Shown: positions 24,528-33,390 of the stretch, one piece after another
Layout: the number at the start of each line of letters is the position of its first letter
Numbering within the stretch: position 1 is the first letter of the stretch
Program-made: the position numbers and the translations under genes
Notes under the pieces: model-generated
Databases searched by the model: none
Seen by the model: the letters and a program-made list of their open reading frames with translations, nothing else
Told to the model about the DNA's origin: nothing
NCBI GenBank assembly: GCA_015258095.1
Contig: JABZIV010000001.1
Span: 1 to 64,000, forward strand
Direction: 5' to 3'
Length of the DNA stretch: 64,000 nucleotides
From: Lachnospiraceae bacterium
GTDB lineage: Bacteria > Bacillota > Clostridia > Lachnospirales > Lachnospiraceae

Positions 24528-26821
24528 TGAACGGCTTTATTGCGGCGATAAAAAAAGACTTGATTCTGTTTTTCAGGAAAGGAGGGGCATTCTCGCTTCT
24601 CTTTCCTCTTCTTTTGTTTCCTTTTTTTCTTTTTTTCTTTCGGGGAACGTCCGGTTCCTTTCGCTCTTTTCCCGTTTCCGTAGTAGATGAAGACGAAACC
24701 GTCATGTCGAAGACTCTGATTCGACAGATGGAAGACGTGGAGCTCTTTTCGGAAGTGCACCGGATTCGGCGGGAGGAGATTGACAGGGAGCTGAAAGAGG
24801 GGAGTGTCGGCGTGCTTTGCATTCCGAAGGACTTCTTCTATACGGCATATCGCTTTCAGGGGGAGCCTGTAGAGCTGATTTTGAACGAAAAGCGCCCGAC
24901 GGAAGGTGCCATTCTGGAGTCGGTGTTCACTTCGATTATGAAGATTATGGAAAAGGAGCAGGAAGTGAGCCTTTCCGTATATCACACGGCGTACGGGGAC
25001 AAACTTTCCGAAAACGAGGAGGAAGCACTGTACGAGTCCGCATCAGAGCGGCTGCTCGGTGCGGTGCTCCGGAGACAGCTGGTTTTTCAGGATACGGATA
25101 TAGAGTCCAATGTGGCTACAGCGCTTCTTATTCGGATTTCTTCCGCACTTCTCTTTCTCTTTCTTTCTTTTACGGCGTTGTCCATGGTGGCAGCGGTTCC
25201 GGAGGAGGCGGAGAAAGGCATTGTATCCCGCTTTCGGCAAATGGGGGGAAAGGGATTCTATCTTTCCAAGTGGCTTGTGCTTCTCTTTCTGTCTCTTCCG
25301 ATGCTGCTTTTCGCGGAACTTTCCTTAAGAAAAGTCCTGGCGCTTTCGGGGGAAGGCATGCTGGTCTTTCTCTTCTATTTTCTGCTTTCCCTGTTTAGCT
25401 TTTTTCTTTTCTTTCTGGGGCTTTTTCACGTTGTGCGGGATGCGCGTCTGGGAAAAAACCTCAGTCTCACCCTACTCTTCCTCACTCTGCTTTTCACCGG
25501 AAGACTGTTTAGTAGCGGGAAGATTCCTTTTTCGCTGGCCCGTTTTTCACCCATCAGTATTACGGCGGTTCTTCTGGAAGGCTTAAGGAGAGGCTATCCT
25601 TTTTCCGCGTTCCTTCCTTTCTTTTATCCTCTTTTTCTTTTGTCCCTGTTTTCTCTTCTGCTCTTTTTCTGTAGGACGAAGGCGGTCGGAAAAGCAAGAA
25701 CTGCGGGACTGATGATGCGCGTGCTTCCGTTTCCCCTCTGGAGGGGATATATCCGGATGGGAAGAGTGGCGGGCTGCCTCCTTCTCCTCTTTTTCTGCCT
25801 TTTTCTCGGAAAATATGCGGAAGACAGACAGGAAACGCATCTCGCCGTTTATCTTGTAGAGAAAGATAGGGGTGACTGGAGTAAAGAACTGATAAAGGAT
25901 TTAGAAACGGAAAAGAGTCTTTCTCTTTATTCGGTTCAGGAGAAGGAAGCGGAAGAGAAGCTTCTCTATGGGGATAAAGAAGGGGTACTGACGATTGAGG
26001 AAGGCTACACGGGAGACGAAGAAGGAAGGGGAAAGCTCTTATATGAAACGTCCTCGTCTTCCCTTTCGGAGATGGCGGTGCGGGAAATCGTTGCGGCGTA
26101 TGTGGCAAGAGAGCGTACGATGCGTACAGAGAAAGCCTATCTTTCCTCGCTTCTCGGCAGAAAGCCGACGGAGAAAGAAGAGAAGGTACTTATGGAGAAT
26201 AATCGAAAGTACAGACGCACCACGCCTTTGTTTACGATAGAAAGGAAGAACGGTGCGGAGGAGAAGACGCTTTTTATGCCAAAAAAAGAGGCGGTTTACG
26301 CCTTTCTGCTTTACTTTTATCTCTTCTCTTTTTCCGCTTTTTACGGCGAGTCGGAGGAAAAGAAGGTGGAAGGACGTCTTCGGAGCCTTTCCGGCGGGAC
26401 ACTTCGCCTGTTTATGAGCGACGCGCTGCTCTACCTTCTCCTGAGTATAGCCTTTGCCCTTGCACTCAAGCTCCGCTTTTCTCTTTTTACGACACTTTCT
26501 CTTGTGCTTTACGCTTTCTTTCTCTTCGCGTTCTCGAAAGGGCTCTCTTCTAAGGTTCTCGGAGAGGGGGCGGAAACGGGGCTCGGCCTTCATCTCGGAT
26601 TGCTTTTCAGCCTTCTCGGCGGCGCGTTTATGGACTTTTCCGCACTGGGAGAGAAGACGCGGCTCCTGCCCTACCTTTCCCCTGTAGGACTTTTCCTAAA
26701 GGGTACGGAAGGAGACCTTCCTGCACTCGCCCTTCTCGTTCTTCTCGACCTTATTCTATTCCTTTTGCCTCTTTCCAGATTTCCCAGAGGCCGGATAAAA
26801 GAAGGTTCTCATCGACCGTGA
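24527..26821 (+). CDS. ABC-2 type permease, two permease units fused
   Basis: 764 aa, nearly double the usual ABC-2 permease length. Residues 1-390 hold one unit: a first helix (SLLFPLLLFPFFLFFF), an extracellular domain beginning FPVSVVDEDETVMSK, and a bundle of helices. From about 415 a second unit repeats the plan: LLLLFFCLFLG, an outside part beginning LAVYLVEKDRGDWSK, and again five helices. GTG start overlaps the previous stop by one base. The two halves probably replace two separate permeases. The substrate is unknown. The last 71 bases overlap coaX on the other strand. Confidence 0.85.
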   Translation: MNGFIAAIKKDLILFFRKGGAFSLLFPLLLFPFFLFFFRGTSGSFRSFPVSVVDEDETVMSKTLIRQMEDVELFSEVHRIRREEIDRELKEGSVGVLCIPKDFFYTAYRFQGEPVELILNEKRPTEGAILESVFTSIMKIMEKEQEVSLSVYHTAYGDKLSENEEEALYESASERLLGAVLRRQLVFQDTDIESNVATALLIRISSALLFLFLSFTALSMVAAVPEEAEKGIVSRFRQMGGKGFYLSKWLVLLFLSLPMLLFAELSLRKVLALSGEGMLVFLFYFLLSLFSFFLFFLGLFHVVRDARLGKNLSLTLLFLTLLFTGRLFSSGKIPFSLARFSPISITAVLLEGLRRGYPFSAFLPFFYPLFLLSLFSLLLFFCRTKAVGKARTAGLMMRVLPFPLWRGYIRMGRVAGCLLLLFFCLFLGKYAEDRQETHLAVYLVEKDRGDWSKELIKDLETEKSLSLYSVQEKEAEEKLLYGDKEGVLTIEEGYTGDEEGRGKLLYETSSSSLSEMAVREIVAAYVARERTMRTEKAYLSSLLGRKPTEKEEKVLMENNRKYRRTTPLFTIERKNGAEEKTLFMPKKEAVYAFLLYFYLFSFSAFYGESEEKKVEGRLRSLSGGTLRLFMSDALLYLLLSIAFALALKLRFSLFTTLSLVLYAFFLFAFSKGLSSKVLGEGAETGLGLHLGLLFSLLGGAFMDFSALGEKTRLLPYLSPVGLFLKGTEGDLPALALLVLLDLILFLLPLSRFPRGRIKEGSHRP

Positions 26822-27527
26822 TAGGGTGCCTGCAATAGGGGCAAATGAGCGGAGAGAGTCCGCCGGTGGCAAGGATGGAGGCCTCCTCCCCGAGCTCTTC
26901 CAGGAAACGGTCAATGATACCGTCTAAAGAGCCTGCGGTTCCGTAAATGATGCCGGAACGCATGGCGTCGATGGTATTGAGAGAAATCAGCTTCTTTGCC
27001 GGCGCAACGTCAATCGAGGGAAGAAGAGAAGTCTCCTTCGCAAGAGCGTTCATGGAGATGCCGACACCGGGAAGGATGACCCCGCCGGAGAAGCTGCCTT
27101 CGCGGTCAATGACCGTGAGCGTACTTGCCGTTCCCATGTCAATGATAATAGCAGGAAGCGGATAGCGTTTTACTGCGGCTACAGCGGCGACGATGAGGTC
27201 GGGACCGATTTCTTCCCCCACCGTATCCGGAAAGCGGAGAGAGGAGACATTTTCCTTCTTTACAATGAGACAGTCCTTTATGCCCAGAATCTTCGCGGCT
27301 TCCTGAAAAGAGCCGGTGAGTACCGGTACGACGGAGGACAGTACCATCGCATGGAAGGCGCGGACATCCATCTTCAGGAGGGTGCAGATTTCGTCGATAT
27401 CCGCAGCATATTCATAGCTGGTTTTCTTTCGATTACTTTCCATGGTGAAGATCTGCTGAATCTTTCCCGTGTCATCGATGCAACCGAAGTCGGTATGGGT
27501 ATTTCCACAATCAATCGCAAGAATCAT
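26751..27527 (-). CDS. coaX: Type III pantothenate kinase
   Basis: 258-aa CoaX, phosphorylates pantothenate as the first step of CoA synthesis. The ASKHA-fold motifs are present: MILAIDCGNTHTDFG, IIDMGTASTLTVID and GGVILPGVGISMNAL. The start at 27527 follows GGAGGAACA and overlaps the panT stop by 4 bases; upstream in-frame starts lie inside panT. The 3' end overlaps the ABC permease by 71 bases on the opposite strand, an unusually deep tail-to-tail overlap. Confidence 0.92.
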   Translation of the reverse strand: MILAIDCGNTHTDFGCIDDTGKIQQIFTMESNRKKTSYEYAADIDEICTLLKMDVRAFHAMVLSSVVPVLTGSFQEAAKILGIKDCLIVKKENVSSLRFPDTVGEEIGPDLIVAAVAAVKRYPLPAIIIDMGTASTLTVIDREGSFSGGVILPGVGISMNALAKETSLLPSIDVAPAKKLISLNTIDAMRSGIIYGTAGSLDGIIDRFLEELGEEASILATGGLSPLICPYCRHPITVDENLLLSGLWEIWKEAKGIE

Positions 27528-28135
27528 TGTTCCTCCAGTTCTGTTTTGGTAAGATGAATTCCCTCCAGTATGCGTAAAATAACCGGAATCAGGAGAAGGT
27601 TTATGGTGAACTCCATCACGAAGTTTACGCCGAGAATGCTGAAGAGCAGGTAATCTATAATGGGAGCGCCCATCGCCCACATTTTCAGGGTATCCTGAAA
27701 GAAGAGCAGCAGTCCTGCGATAAAGATCCCGGTATTGACAATGGGAGCAAGGATGGCGGGAAGAAGGACTTTCGTGACTTTCAATTGGCTTTTTTTCCGT
27801 AGAAAGCCGGCAGCGAGACCCGAAAGGTACCCGGCAGCGGTGCTTTTCAATAAAACGAGGAAAAGGGTAAGGAAGGGTTTCTGAGAAAAGAGGATGAACC
27901 CGCCGGCATCACTTCCGGACACAACGGAGAAACAGACCATAATCCCGAACACAAGGCCTAAGAAGGCGGCGCTCACGGCACCGTAGAGAATCGCGCCGAG
28001 AATCATCGGAATCAAGGTAAAGGTGATATTAAAGGGACCGAGTTTGATGCTCCCGAGAAAGAGTTGCAGGCATAAAACAACCGCAGTGAGGATCGCCGTC
28101 CCGACCAGTTTTTGAATGAATGCTCTGCTTTTCAT
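27524..28135 (-). CDS. panT: ECF transporter substrate-binding component, probably for pantothenate (PanT)
   Basis: 203-aa membrane protein with six hydrophobic segments. LGPFNITFTLIPMILGAILYG and LFSQKPFLTLFLVLLKSTAAGYLSGL are typical of ECF S-components. Overlap with coaX makes pantothenate the likely cargo. It would use the shared ECF module encoded elsewhere. ATG follows GGAGGTGTTTTT. Confidence 0.82.
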   Translation of the reverse strand: MKSRAFIQKLVGTAILTAVVLCLQLFLGSIKLGPFNITFTLIPMILGAILYGAVSAAFLGLVFGIMVCFSVVSGSDAGGFILFSQKPFLTLFLVLLKSTAAGYLSGLAAGFLRKKSQLKVTKVLLPAILAPIVNTGIFIAGLLLFFQDTLKMWAMGAPIIDYLLFSILGVNFVMEFTINLLLIPVILRILEGIHLTKTELEEQ

Positions 28136-28179
28136 AAAAACACCTCCATCCAGAGTGAAAATAATTTATAATTGAAATG

Positions 28180-28208
28180 ATAGTACAGAATGGATGCGGT
28201 GCTGTCAA
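28180..28208 (-). promoter_or_regulatory. Promoter of panT-coaX
   Basis: On the minus strand, consensus TTGACA (28203-28208) and TACTAT (28180-28185) are spaced by 17 bp. Confidence 0.75.
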
Positions 28209-28281
28209 TTGCCGCGCTTGTATTTTACGGGAGAAAACAAGGGAAAAGGCTCCTTTTCGGGAGGCGCGGAACGGAAAGACC

Positions 28282-28310
28282 TTGCAATGCGGAAGCACAT
28301 TCGCTAGAAT
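28282..28310 (+). promoter_or_regulatory. Promoter of the sensor operon
   Basis: TTGCAA at 28282-28287 and TAGAAT at 28305-28310 with 17-bp spacing, 65 bases before the first gene. Confidence 0.65.
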
Positions 28311-28375
28311 TAAAACATAATTCTATATATCGAAGTATTAGAAATAGAGAACGTATCGGGGAGGGAAGTCGGAAA

Positions 28376-28693
28376 ATGATAGAGAGCATTTGGCAGGAGA
28401 TGGGACTTCCCCTGCTGTTTACGGTTTTGTTACTATATTACGCTATTAAGTTATTGGTCTTTCACGACGTGGAGAGTATTCGTCCGAAGGAGCGTCCGCC
28501 CGTTTCAGACAGAAAGGGCTATGGCAGGGAAGCCGGGATATTCGTTTTGATTTTCGCACTGATTTCTTTAGTGGCATCGTTTTGCATGCTGATTCATCCG
28601 TTTTTAGGAATCACACTCATTCTCCTGGGGCTGATTCTCAGTGCCGTACAGTTTAAACGGCTGGAAGAAAAGTATGCCGGGGATAGAAAATGA
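28376..28693 (+). CDS. Small membrane protein at head of the two-component operon
   Basis: 105 aa with three hydrophobic stretches: PLLFTVLLLYYAIKLLVF, AGIFVLIFALISLVASFCML and FLGITLILLGLILSAVQF. No family recognised. ATG at 28376 follows GGGGAGGGAAGTCGGAAA. It overlaps the response regulator by 4 bases, so the two are translationally coupled. It may be an accessory to the sensor kinase or just a conserved small membrane protein. Confidence 0.72.
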   Translation: MIESIWQEMGLPLLFTVLLLYYAIKLLVFHDVESIRPKERPPVSDRKGYGREAGIFVLIFALISLVASFCMLIHPFLGITLILLGLILSAVQFKRLEEKYAGDRK

Positions 28694-30315
28694 AGAAGTA
28701 TTCCGTACTTTTAGCAGATGATGAAGAGGATGTGGTGAAAGCCATCATCCGGACGATTGATTGGGAAGGGCTCGGCTATGATCTCCTCGGGTATGCGAGG
28801 AACGGTCTGGAAGCACTGGAGCTTGCCGAGGAGAAGCAGGTGGACGTCGTGCTGACCGACATCAAGATGCCGTATATGGACGGGCTTACGCTTGCGCACA
28901 AGCTGAAGGAACTCTACCCCTCTATTAAGATTGTCATTTTTTCAGGATTTGATGAGTTTGAATATGCGAAAGAGGCGATCCGTCTGGAAGCGGAAGAGTA
29001 TGTTTTGAAGCCGGTGGACAGCGGGGAACTCTCCCGCATTTTCAAAGAAGTGCATAATCGCCTGGACAAAGAGTTTGATGAGAAGCAGAACATCAACCAC
29101 TTGAAGAACTATTATCTGGAGAGTTTGCCTATCTTACAGGAGAGTTTCTACACCTCTTTGATTGAAGGAAACGTACGACAGGACGAACTGATGCGGACGA
29201 TGCTGGACTACCAGATTGAATTAAACGGGCCGTATTATGCGGTGGTGATTCTGCATAATTCCATCAGCCTTTCTCCGGAAGGAATCAATCCGCTGCTCAT
29301 TACCATGTCGATTCGAAAGCTCGCGGAGGAACACATGCAGAAGAGCAGACGTTCCTGTTTCTTTACCTATCTGGGGGACACTGTTCTCATCACACAGTTA
29401 AAGAGTGAGGAGGAGCGCTATCGTCTGACGGATGAGCTGGAGACGCTCTGCCGTCTGGCAAAGCACGTCTGCAAGGCGACGATTACGGCGGGAGTCGGAA
29501 AGACGGTCTCTTCTCTTATGGATCTGCCGATTTCCTATATGGGAGCGCGGGATGCGGTCTCTTACCGCGTGCTGTACGGCAGAGGAAAGGCAATTGCGAT
29601 ATCGGATATCAACCCGGAGGAACGGGAGAATCCTTCTCTGAATCGAGAGATTTTGGATGAGGAACGGCTTCTGGATGTATACAGAAGCATTCGGATGTCC
29701 TCGAAAGAGGAACTCTGTAAGGATATTGACGCCTACATGCAAAACAGCAATCTGGAGAATCCTTCCTTGCAGGACTACCAGTTTTTCCTCATGGAACTGG
29801 TGACGAACATTCATAAATTTCTGCTTTCCAATCATGTGGACGCGGGTTTCATTTTCCCGAAAGAGGAGGACGTGTACCGAAAGGTACAGCAGTTCAGTAT
29901 AGAGGAGCTTTCGGCCTGGATGAAAGAAGTTTGTGTGAAGGTGCAGGAACAGATTCAGGAGAAGCGGAGTGATAAGACGAAGTCTTTCGTAAAGAAAGCC
30001 GTGGAGCGAGTACATAGCCACTATATGGATAAAGACCTTTCCGTAGAGGGACTTTCTATGGAACTGCATGTATCCGCAGCCTATTTTTCCACGGTTTTCA
30101 AGAAGGAGACGGGGAAGAGTTTTATCAACTATCTCACGGATTACCGGATGGAGAAGGCGCTTCGTCTTCTGATGGAAGAAGAGGAGAAAACCTATATCAT
30201 AGCGGAAGCGGTAGGCTATGCGGACCCGAATTATTTCAGTTATGCTTTTAAGAAGAAGTTCGGTATGTCGCCTTCCAAATACAAATTAAACGGAAAGAGG
30301 CAAGAGGGGGCATAA
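28690..30315 (+). CDS. Response regulator with AraC-type output (YesN-like)
   Basis: 541 aa. The N-terminal receiver has the acidic pair (LLADDEEDVVKAI), the phosphorylated Asp in DVVLTDIKMPYMDG and the Lys in YVLKPVD. A middle linker region of 280 residues resembles other YesN proteins. The C-terminal AraC HTH pair covers about 440-540, with LSVEGLSMELHVSAAYFSTVFKKETG and AEAVGYADPNYFSYAFKKKFGMSPSKY. Overlaps the kinase gene by one base (TAATG). It is expected to activate sugar-uptake genes when the kinase signals. Confidence 0.92.
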   Translation: MKKYSVLLADDEEDVVKAIIRTIDWEGLGYDLLGYARNGLEALELAEEKQVDVVLTDIKMPYMDGLTLAHKLKELYPSIKIVIFSGFDEFEYAKEAIRLEAEEYVLKPVDSGELSRIFKEVHNRLDKEFDEKQNINHLKNYYLESLPILQESFYTSLIEGNVRQDELMRTMLDYQIELNGPYYAVVILHNSISLSPEGINPLLITMSIRKLAEEHMQKSRRSCFFTYLGDTVLITQLKSEEERYRLTDELETLCRLAKHVCKATITAGVGKTVSSLMDLPISYMGARDAVSYRVLYGRGKAIAISDINPEERENPSLNREILDEERLLDVYRSIRMSSKEELCKDIDAYMQNSNLENPSLQDYQFFLMELVTNIHKFLLSNHVDAGFIFPKEEDVYRKVQQFSIEELSAWMKEVCVKVQEQIQEKRSDKTKSFVKKAVERVHSHYMDKDLSVEGLSMELHVSAAYFSTVFKKETGKSFINYLTDYRMEKALRLLMEEEEKTYIIAEAVGYADPNYFSYAFKKKFGMSPSKYKLNGKRQEGA

Positions 30316-32309
30316 TGGAGAAGAGAGAGAAGAGCCACTTTGTGCAGGATGTTTTCTTACGGAAAGGCTTCTTCTTTCCGCTCGCTTCGGAATCCCCGTT
30401 CCGTTCGTTTCATAACATGATCCTGATGAGCTTTATGCTCTTATCGATCGGGATTATTCTGTTTTTATCTTCCGTGCTTTATGTGCAGTTTTCCGCACGG
30501 CTGAATTACGCGCGGGAAATGCAGTCCGAGCAACTTCTGAATCAGGGAAGCAACCGGCTGGAAGAGTATCTGGTCAGCATGCGACAGATTTCGGATGCGA
30601 TGTATTACAGTGCCATCAAAGGGTCCAGTCTGGATCTTTCGACTTTAAACAAATCCATGAATCTTTTGTATGAAGCGCATAAGGACAGCCTGGTTTCCGT
30701 TGCGCTTTTTTCGGGTGACGGGAAGCTGATTACCGCAGTGCCGAATTCCTCCGAAAAGAGAAACAGGAGGGTAGTGGAGCAGGATTTTTTTACTTCCGCC
30801 GTACAGCAGGTGGAGAATCTGCATTTTTCGCTTCCCCATGTGCAGAATCTTTTTAATGATCCTTCGTTCCGTACCTACTGGGTGATTTCCCTGAGTCGTG
30901 TCGTGGAACTGAGCAGGAGCGGGGTGAACAGCAACGGCGTTCTTCTTGTAGACATGAATTTTGAAAATATCGAACGAATGATGCAGAAGTTAAACGGGGA
31001 GGATAAGGACCGCTATTTTTATCTTTGCGACAAACAGGGGAATCTAATCTACCATCCGAGGATGCGGGAGATTTTGAGAGGAGAATTTCAGGAAAATACC
31101 GCTGAGATAGGCGAATGGGATGACGGGGTACACCGTGCTTTGGTTTCGGGAAAAGAGAAAACGGTGATTGTGGACACCATCGGGTATACCGGTTGGAAGA
31201 TGGTCTCCGTCATGCGGGACGGGAACCGGATTTTTGCGCCGGGCGGAATGCTTTATTATGTAGTTATCCTGATTTCTCTTACCCTCTTGATTGCCCTGCT
31301 TTTTAACCAGGTGGTGTCCCTACGTCTTTCCTATCCGATTCGTAAATTAGATGAGGATTTGGAACAAATGGGGGAGCACCGTCTTTCGATGGACGATATT
31401 TCCGCCTATGGCAGTACGGAGATTATCCATCTGGGGAAGAGCCTTATGCAGTCCTTTGCCCAGATTGACAGGCTTACGGAAGAAAAAATGGAGCAGCAGG
31501 AGGAGAAGAGGCGTACGGAAATGGATGCACTGCAATCCCAGATTAACCCCCATTTCCTCTATAACACGCTGGAATCCGTGGTGTGGATGATTGAGAGCGG
31601 AAAGAAAGAGGACGCGGTCTTCATGGTGACGGAGCTTGCCAGTTTCTTCCGCATCAGCCTTTCCGGGGGGAAGAACGTCATCCGTCTTTCGCAGGAAATT
31701 CAGCACGCGAAGAATTATATGAATATCCAGAAAATTCGTTTTAAAGATAAGTTTACGGTCGATTTTCAGGTTTCCGAGGAAGCGCTTTCCTGCCTGACAG
31801 TGAAGCTGATTCTGCAACCGATTCTGGAAAATGCCATTTACCACGGCATGGAAGGGATGGATGAGGATGGAGAAATCCATGTGCGCGGAAAACTGGTGAA
31901 GGAAGGGGAGCACAGTATCGTCCTCTTGTCGGTAGAGGATAACGGCCTCGGTATGACGGAAGAGAAGGCGCGGGAGCTTCTCGCTAAAGAGAGTGAAGAA
32001 GTGGACTTTTCCACACAGAAGAAGAGGGGATCCGGAGTGGGACTCATCAACGTGCACAGGCGGATTCAGCTCCGCTTCGGTGCGCAGTACGGCTTACAGA
32101 TTCACAGCGAACCGGATGAAGGAACGGTAGTGGAGCTGCGCTTTCCTGCCATTCTGTATACGGAGGAGACACAGAAGAGTATGGAGCACAGCAGCATGCA
32201 TCATAGTGCAAGCGGATTTTACGGAGGAAGCGGCAATGAAGGAAAACCAGATATTCACGACAGCGCTAGTGGCAGTGGCAGTCCTACTGCTTCTTCTCTC
32301 CCTCGGTAG
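30315..32309 (+). CDS. YesM-type membrane sensor histidine kinase
   Basis: 664 aa. Two membrane helices (about 35-58 and 310-330) flank a dCache-like extracellular sensor. HAMP follows (SYPIRKLDEDLEQM), then the His_kinase motif INPHFLYNTLESVVWMIE, the N-box ILENAIYHGMEG and glycine boxes DNGLGM and GSGVGLINVHRRI. The His in PHFLYN is the phosphorylation site. The last 45 residues (HSSMHHSASGFYGGSGNEGKP) look unstructured and are encoded by bases that overlap the next gene by 74 bp in another frame. Confidence 0.92.
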   Translation: MEKREKSHFVQDVFLRKGFFFPLASESPFRSFHNMILMSFMLLSIGIILFLSSVLYVQFSARLNYAREMQSEQLLNQGSNRLEEYLVSMRQISDAMYYSAIKGSSLDLSTLNKSMNLLYEAHKDSLVSVALFSGDGKLITAVPNSSEKRNRRVVEQDFFTSAVQQVENLHFSLPHVQNLFNDPSFRTYWVISLSRVVELSRSGVNSNGVLLVDMNFENIERMMQKLNGEDKDRYFYLCDKQGNLIYHPRMREILRGEFQENTAEIGEWDDGVHRALVSGKEKTVIVDTIGYTGWKMVSVMRDGNRIFAPGGMLYYVVILISLTLLIALLFNQVVSLRLSYPIRKLDEDLEQMGEHRLSMDDISAYGSTEIIHLGKSLMQSFAQIDRLTEEKMEQQEEKRRTEMDALQSQINPHFLYNTLESVVWMIESGKKEDAVFMVTELASFFRISLSGGKNVIRLSQEIQHAKNYMNIQKIRFKDKFTVDFQVSEEALSCLTVKLILQPILENAIYHGMEGMDEDGEIHVRGKLVKEGEHSIVLLSVEDNGLGMTEEKARELLAKESEEVDFSTQKKRGSGVGLINVHRRIQLRFGAQYGLQIHSEPDEGTVVELRFPAILYTEETQKSMEHSSMHHSASGFYGGSGNEGKPDIHDSASGSGSPTASSLPR

Positions 32310-33204
32310 ATTCATGGGGAGCAATAAAGCGGAGAAATACAGAATTTCCATCGTACTGGACAATAGCAGTTCGGAGGGCTGGGGGAGTTTTCGAAAAGGA
32401 CTGAATGCCGCGATGAAACGCTATAACATGGAGTACAATTATGTGACGACCAATCGCTTTCACTCCATTCAGGAGGAGAATCGGATTCTGGAGCAGGAAG
32501 TGAAAGGCGGTGCGGACGGAATTATTACGGAACTGCGTGCAACGGAGGGCACGGGGGAGATTCTCAACAGCTTAGCGAAGGAAGTCAAGGTCGAGCTCGT
32601 GGAAAGTGCACGGGAAGCGGTTGCTCCCGAACTTTCGATTCCTTCCTTCTCCGTGGACGAGGAAGCACTCGGTAAAGCGCTAGCGGAAGAGGTGCTTCAT
32701 TCACCTTTGAAGAAAGAAAAACTGCGTATCGGCATCCTTGCCGGAAATCAGCAGAAGAGGAATATGCAGGAGCGTCTGAAGGCACTGGAGACAACATTGC
32801 GGGACGGAAAGCAGGAAATCGCCTGGGTCATAGAAGACCGGGGAGAGACGGAAAAGGATCTGAAAGAGGAGAATCATAAAAAGGGAGTGGATGCGATTGT
32901 TGCGCTGGACAACGACAACCTGCTTTCTGCTGCGCGGTATACCGAGGAAACCGGACGGAGTTTTATCGAACTCTACGGCGTGGGGGATTCGGAAGAACTG
33001 ATTTATGACCTGGATCAGGGGGTGATTCGGAGCCTTATCGTAATCGACCATTATGACATGGCGTATACCGCGGTGGAGTATCTCTGGAAGAGCCTTTCAG
33101 GAGGAAAAAACCTTCCGGAGTCCCATCAGGTGAATTTCTACATCGCCAATGCAAACAATATGTATACGGATAAGATGGAGCAGATTCTCTTTCCGACGGG
33201 GTAG
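32236..33204 (+). CDS. Membrane-anchored periplasmic sugar-binding-like protein (sensor partner)
   Basis: 322 aa. An uncleaved N-terminal helix (TTALVAVAVLLLLLSLG) anchors a LacI/RbsB-type binding fold: YRISIVLDNSSSEGWGSFRKGL, GGADGIITELRATEGTG, EKLRIGILAGNQQKRN, DAIVALDNDNLLSAARY. No lipobox or cleavage site is seen, which favours a membrane-tethered sensory partner of the kinase like XylFII. ATG at 32236 follows ACGGAGGAAGCGGCA. A GTG 30 bases earlier is in frame but lacks such a site. Confidence 0.78.
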   Translation: MKENQIFTTALVAVAVLLLLLSLGRFMGSNKAEKYRISIVLDNSSSEGWGSFRKGLNAAMKRYNMEYNYVTTNRFHSIQEENRILEQEVKGGADGIITELRATEGTGEILNSLAKEVKVELVESAREAVAPELSIPSFSVDEEALGKALAEEVLHSPLKKEKLRIGILAGNQQKRNMQERLKALETTLRDGKQEIAWVIEDRGETEKDLKEENHKKGVDAIVALDNDNLLSAARYTEETGRSFIELYGVGDSEELIYDLDQGVIRSLIVIDHYDMAYTAVEYLWKSLSGGKNLPESHQVNFYIANANNMYTDKMEQILFPTG

Positions 33205-33390
33205 AGACGGAAACATACAGGGAGAGGTGGAGAGACACGGCTGGATGAAAGGGGCGTTTTCGGGATGGAAGAAGAGCGGAGCGAAAGAGGCGCGATGGAC
33301 GGGAAGAACGGAAATAACGAGAAGAGCGAGAAAAGCGTGAGAAACGGGGAGAGCGGGAAAAGTGTGAAAAGCGGGATAAGAGAGTGCAGA

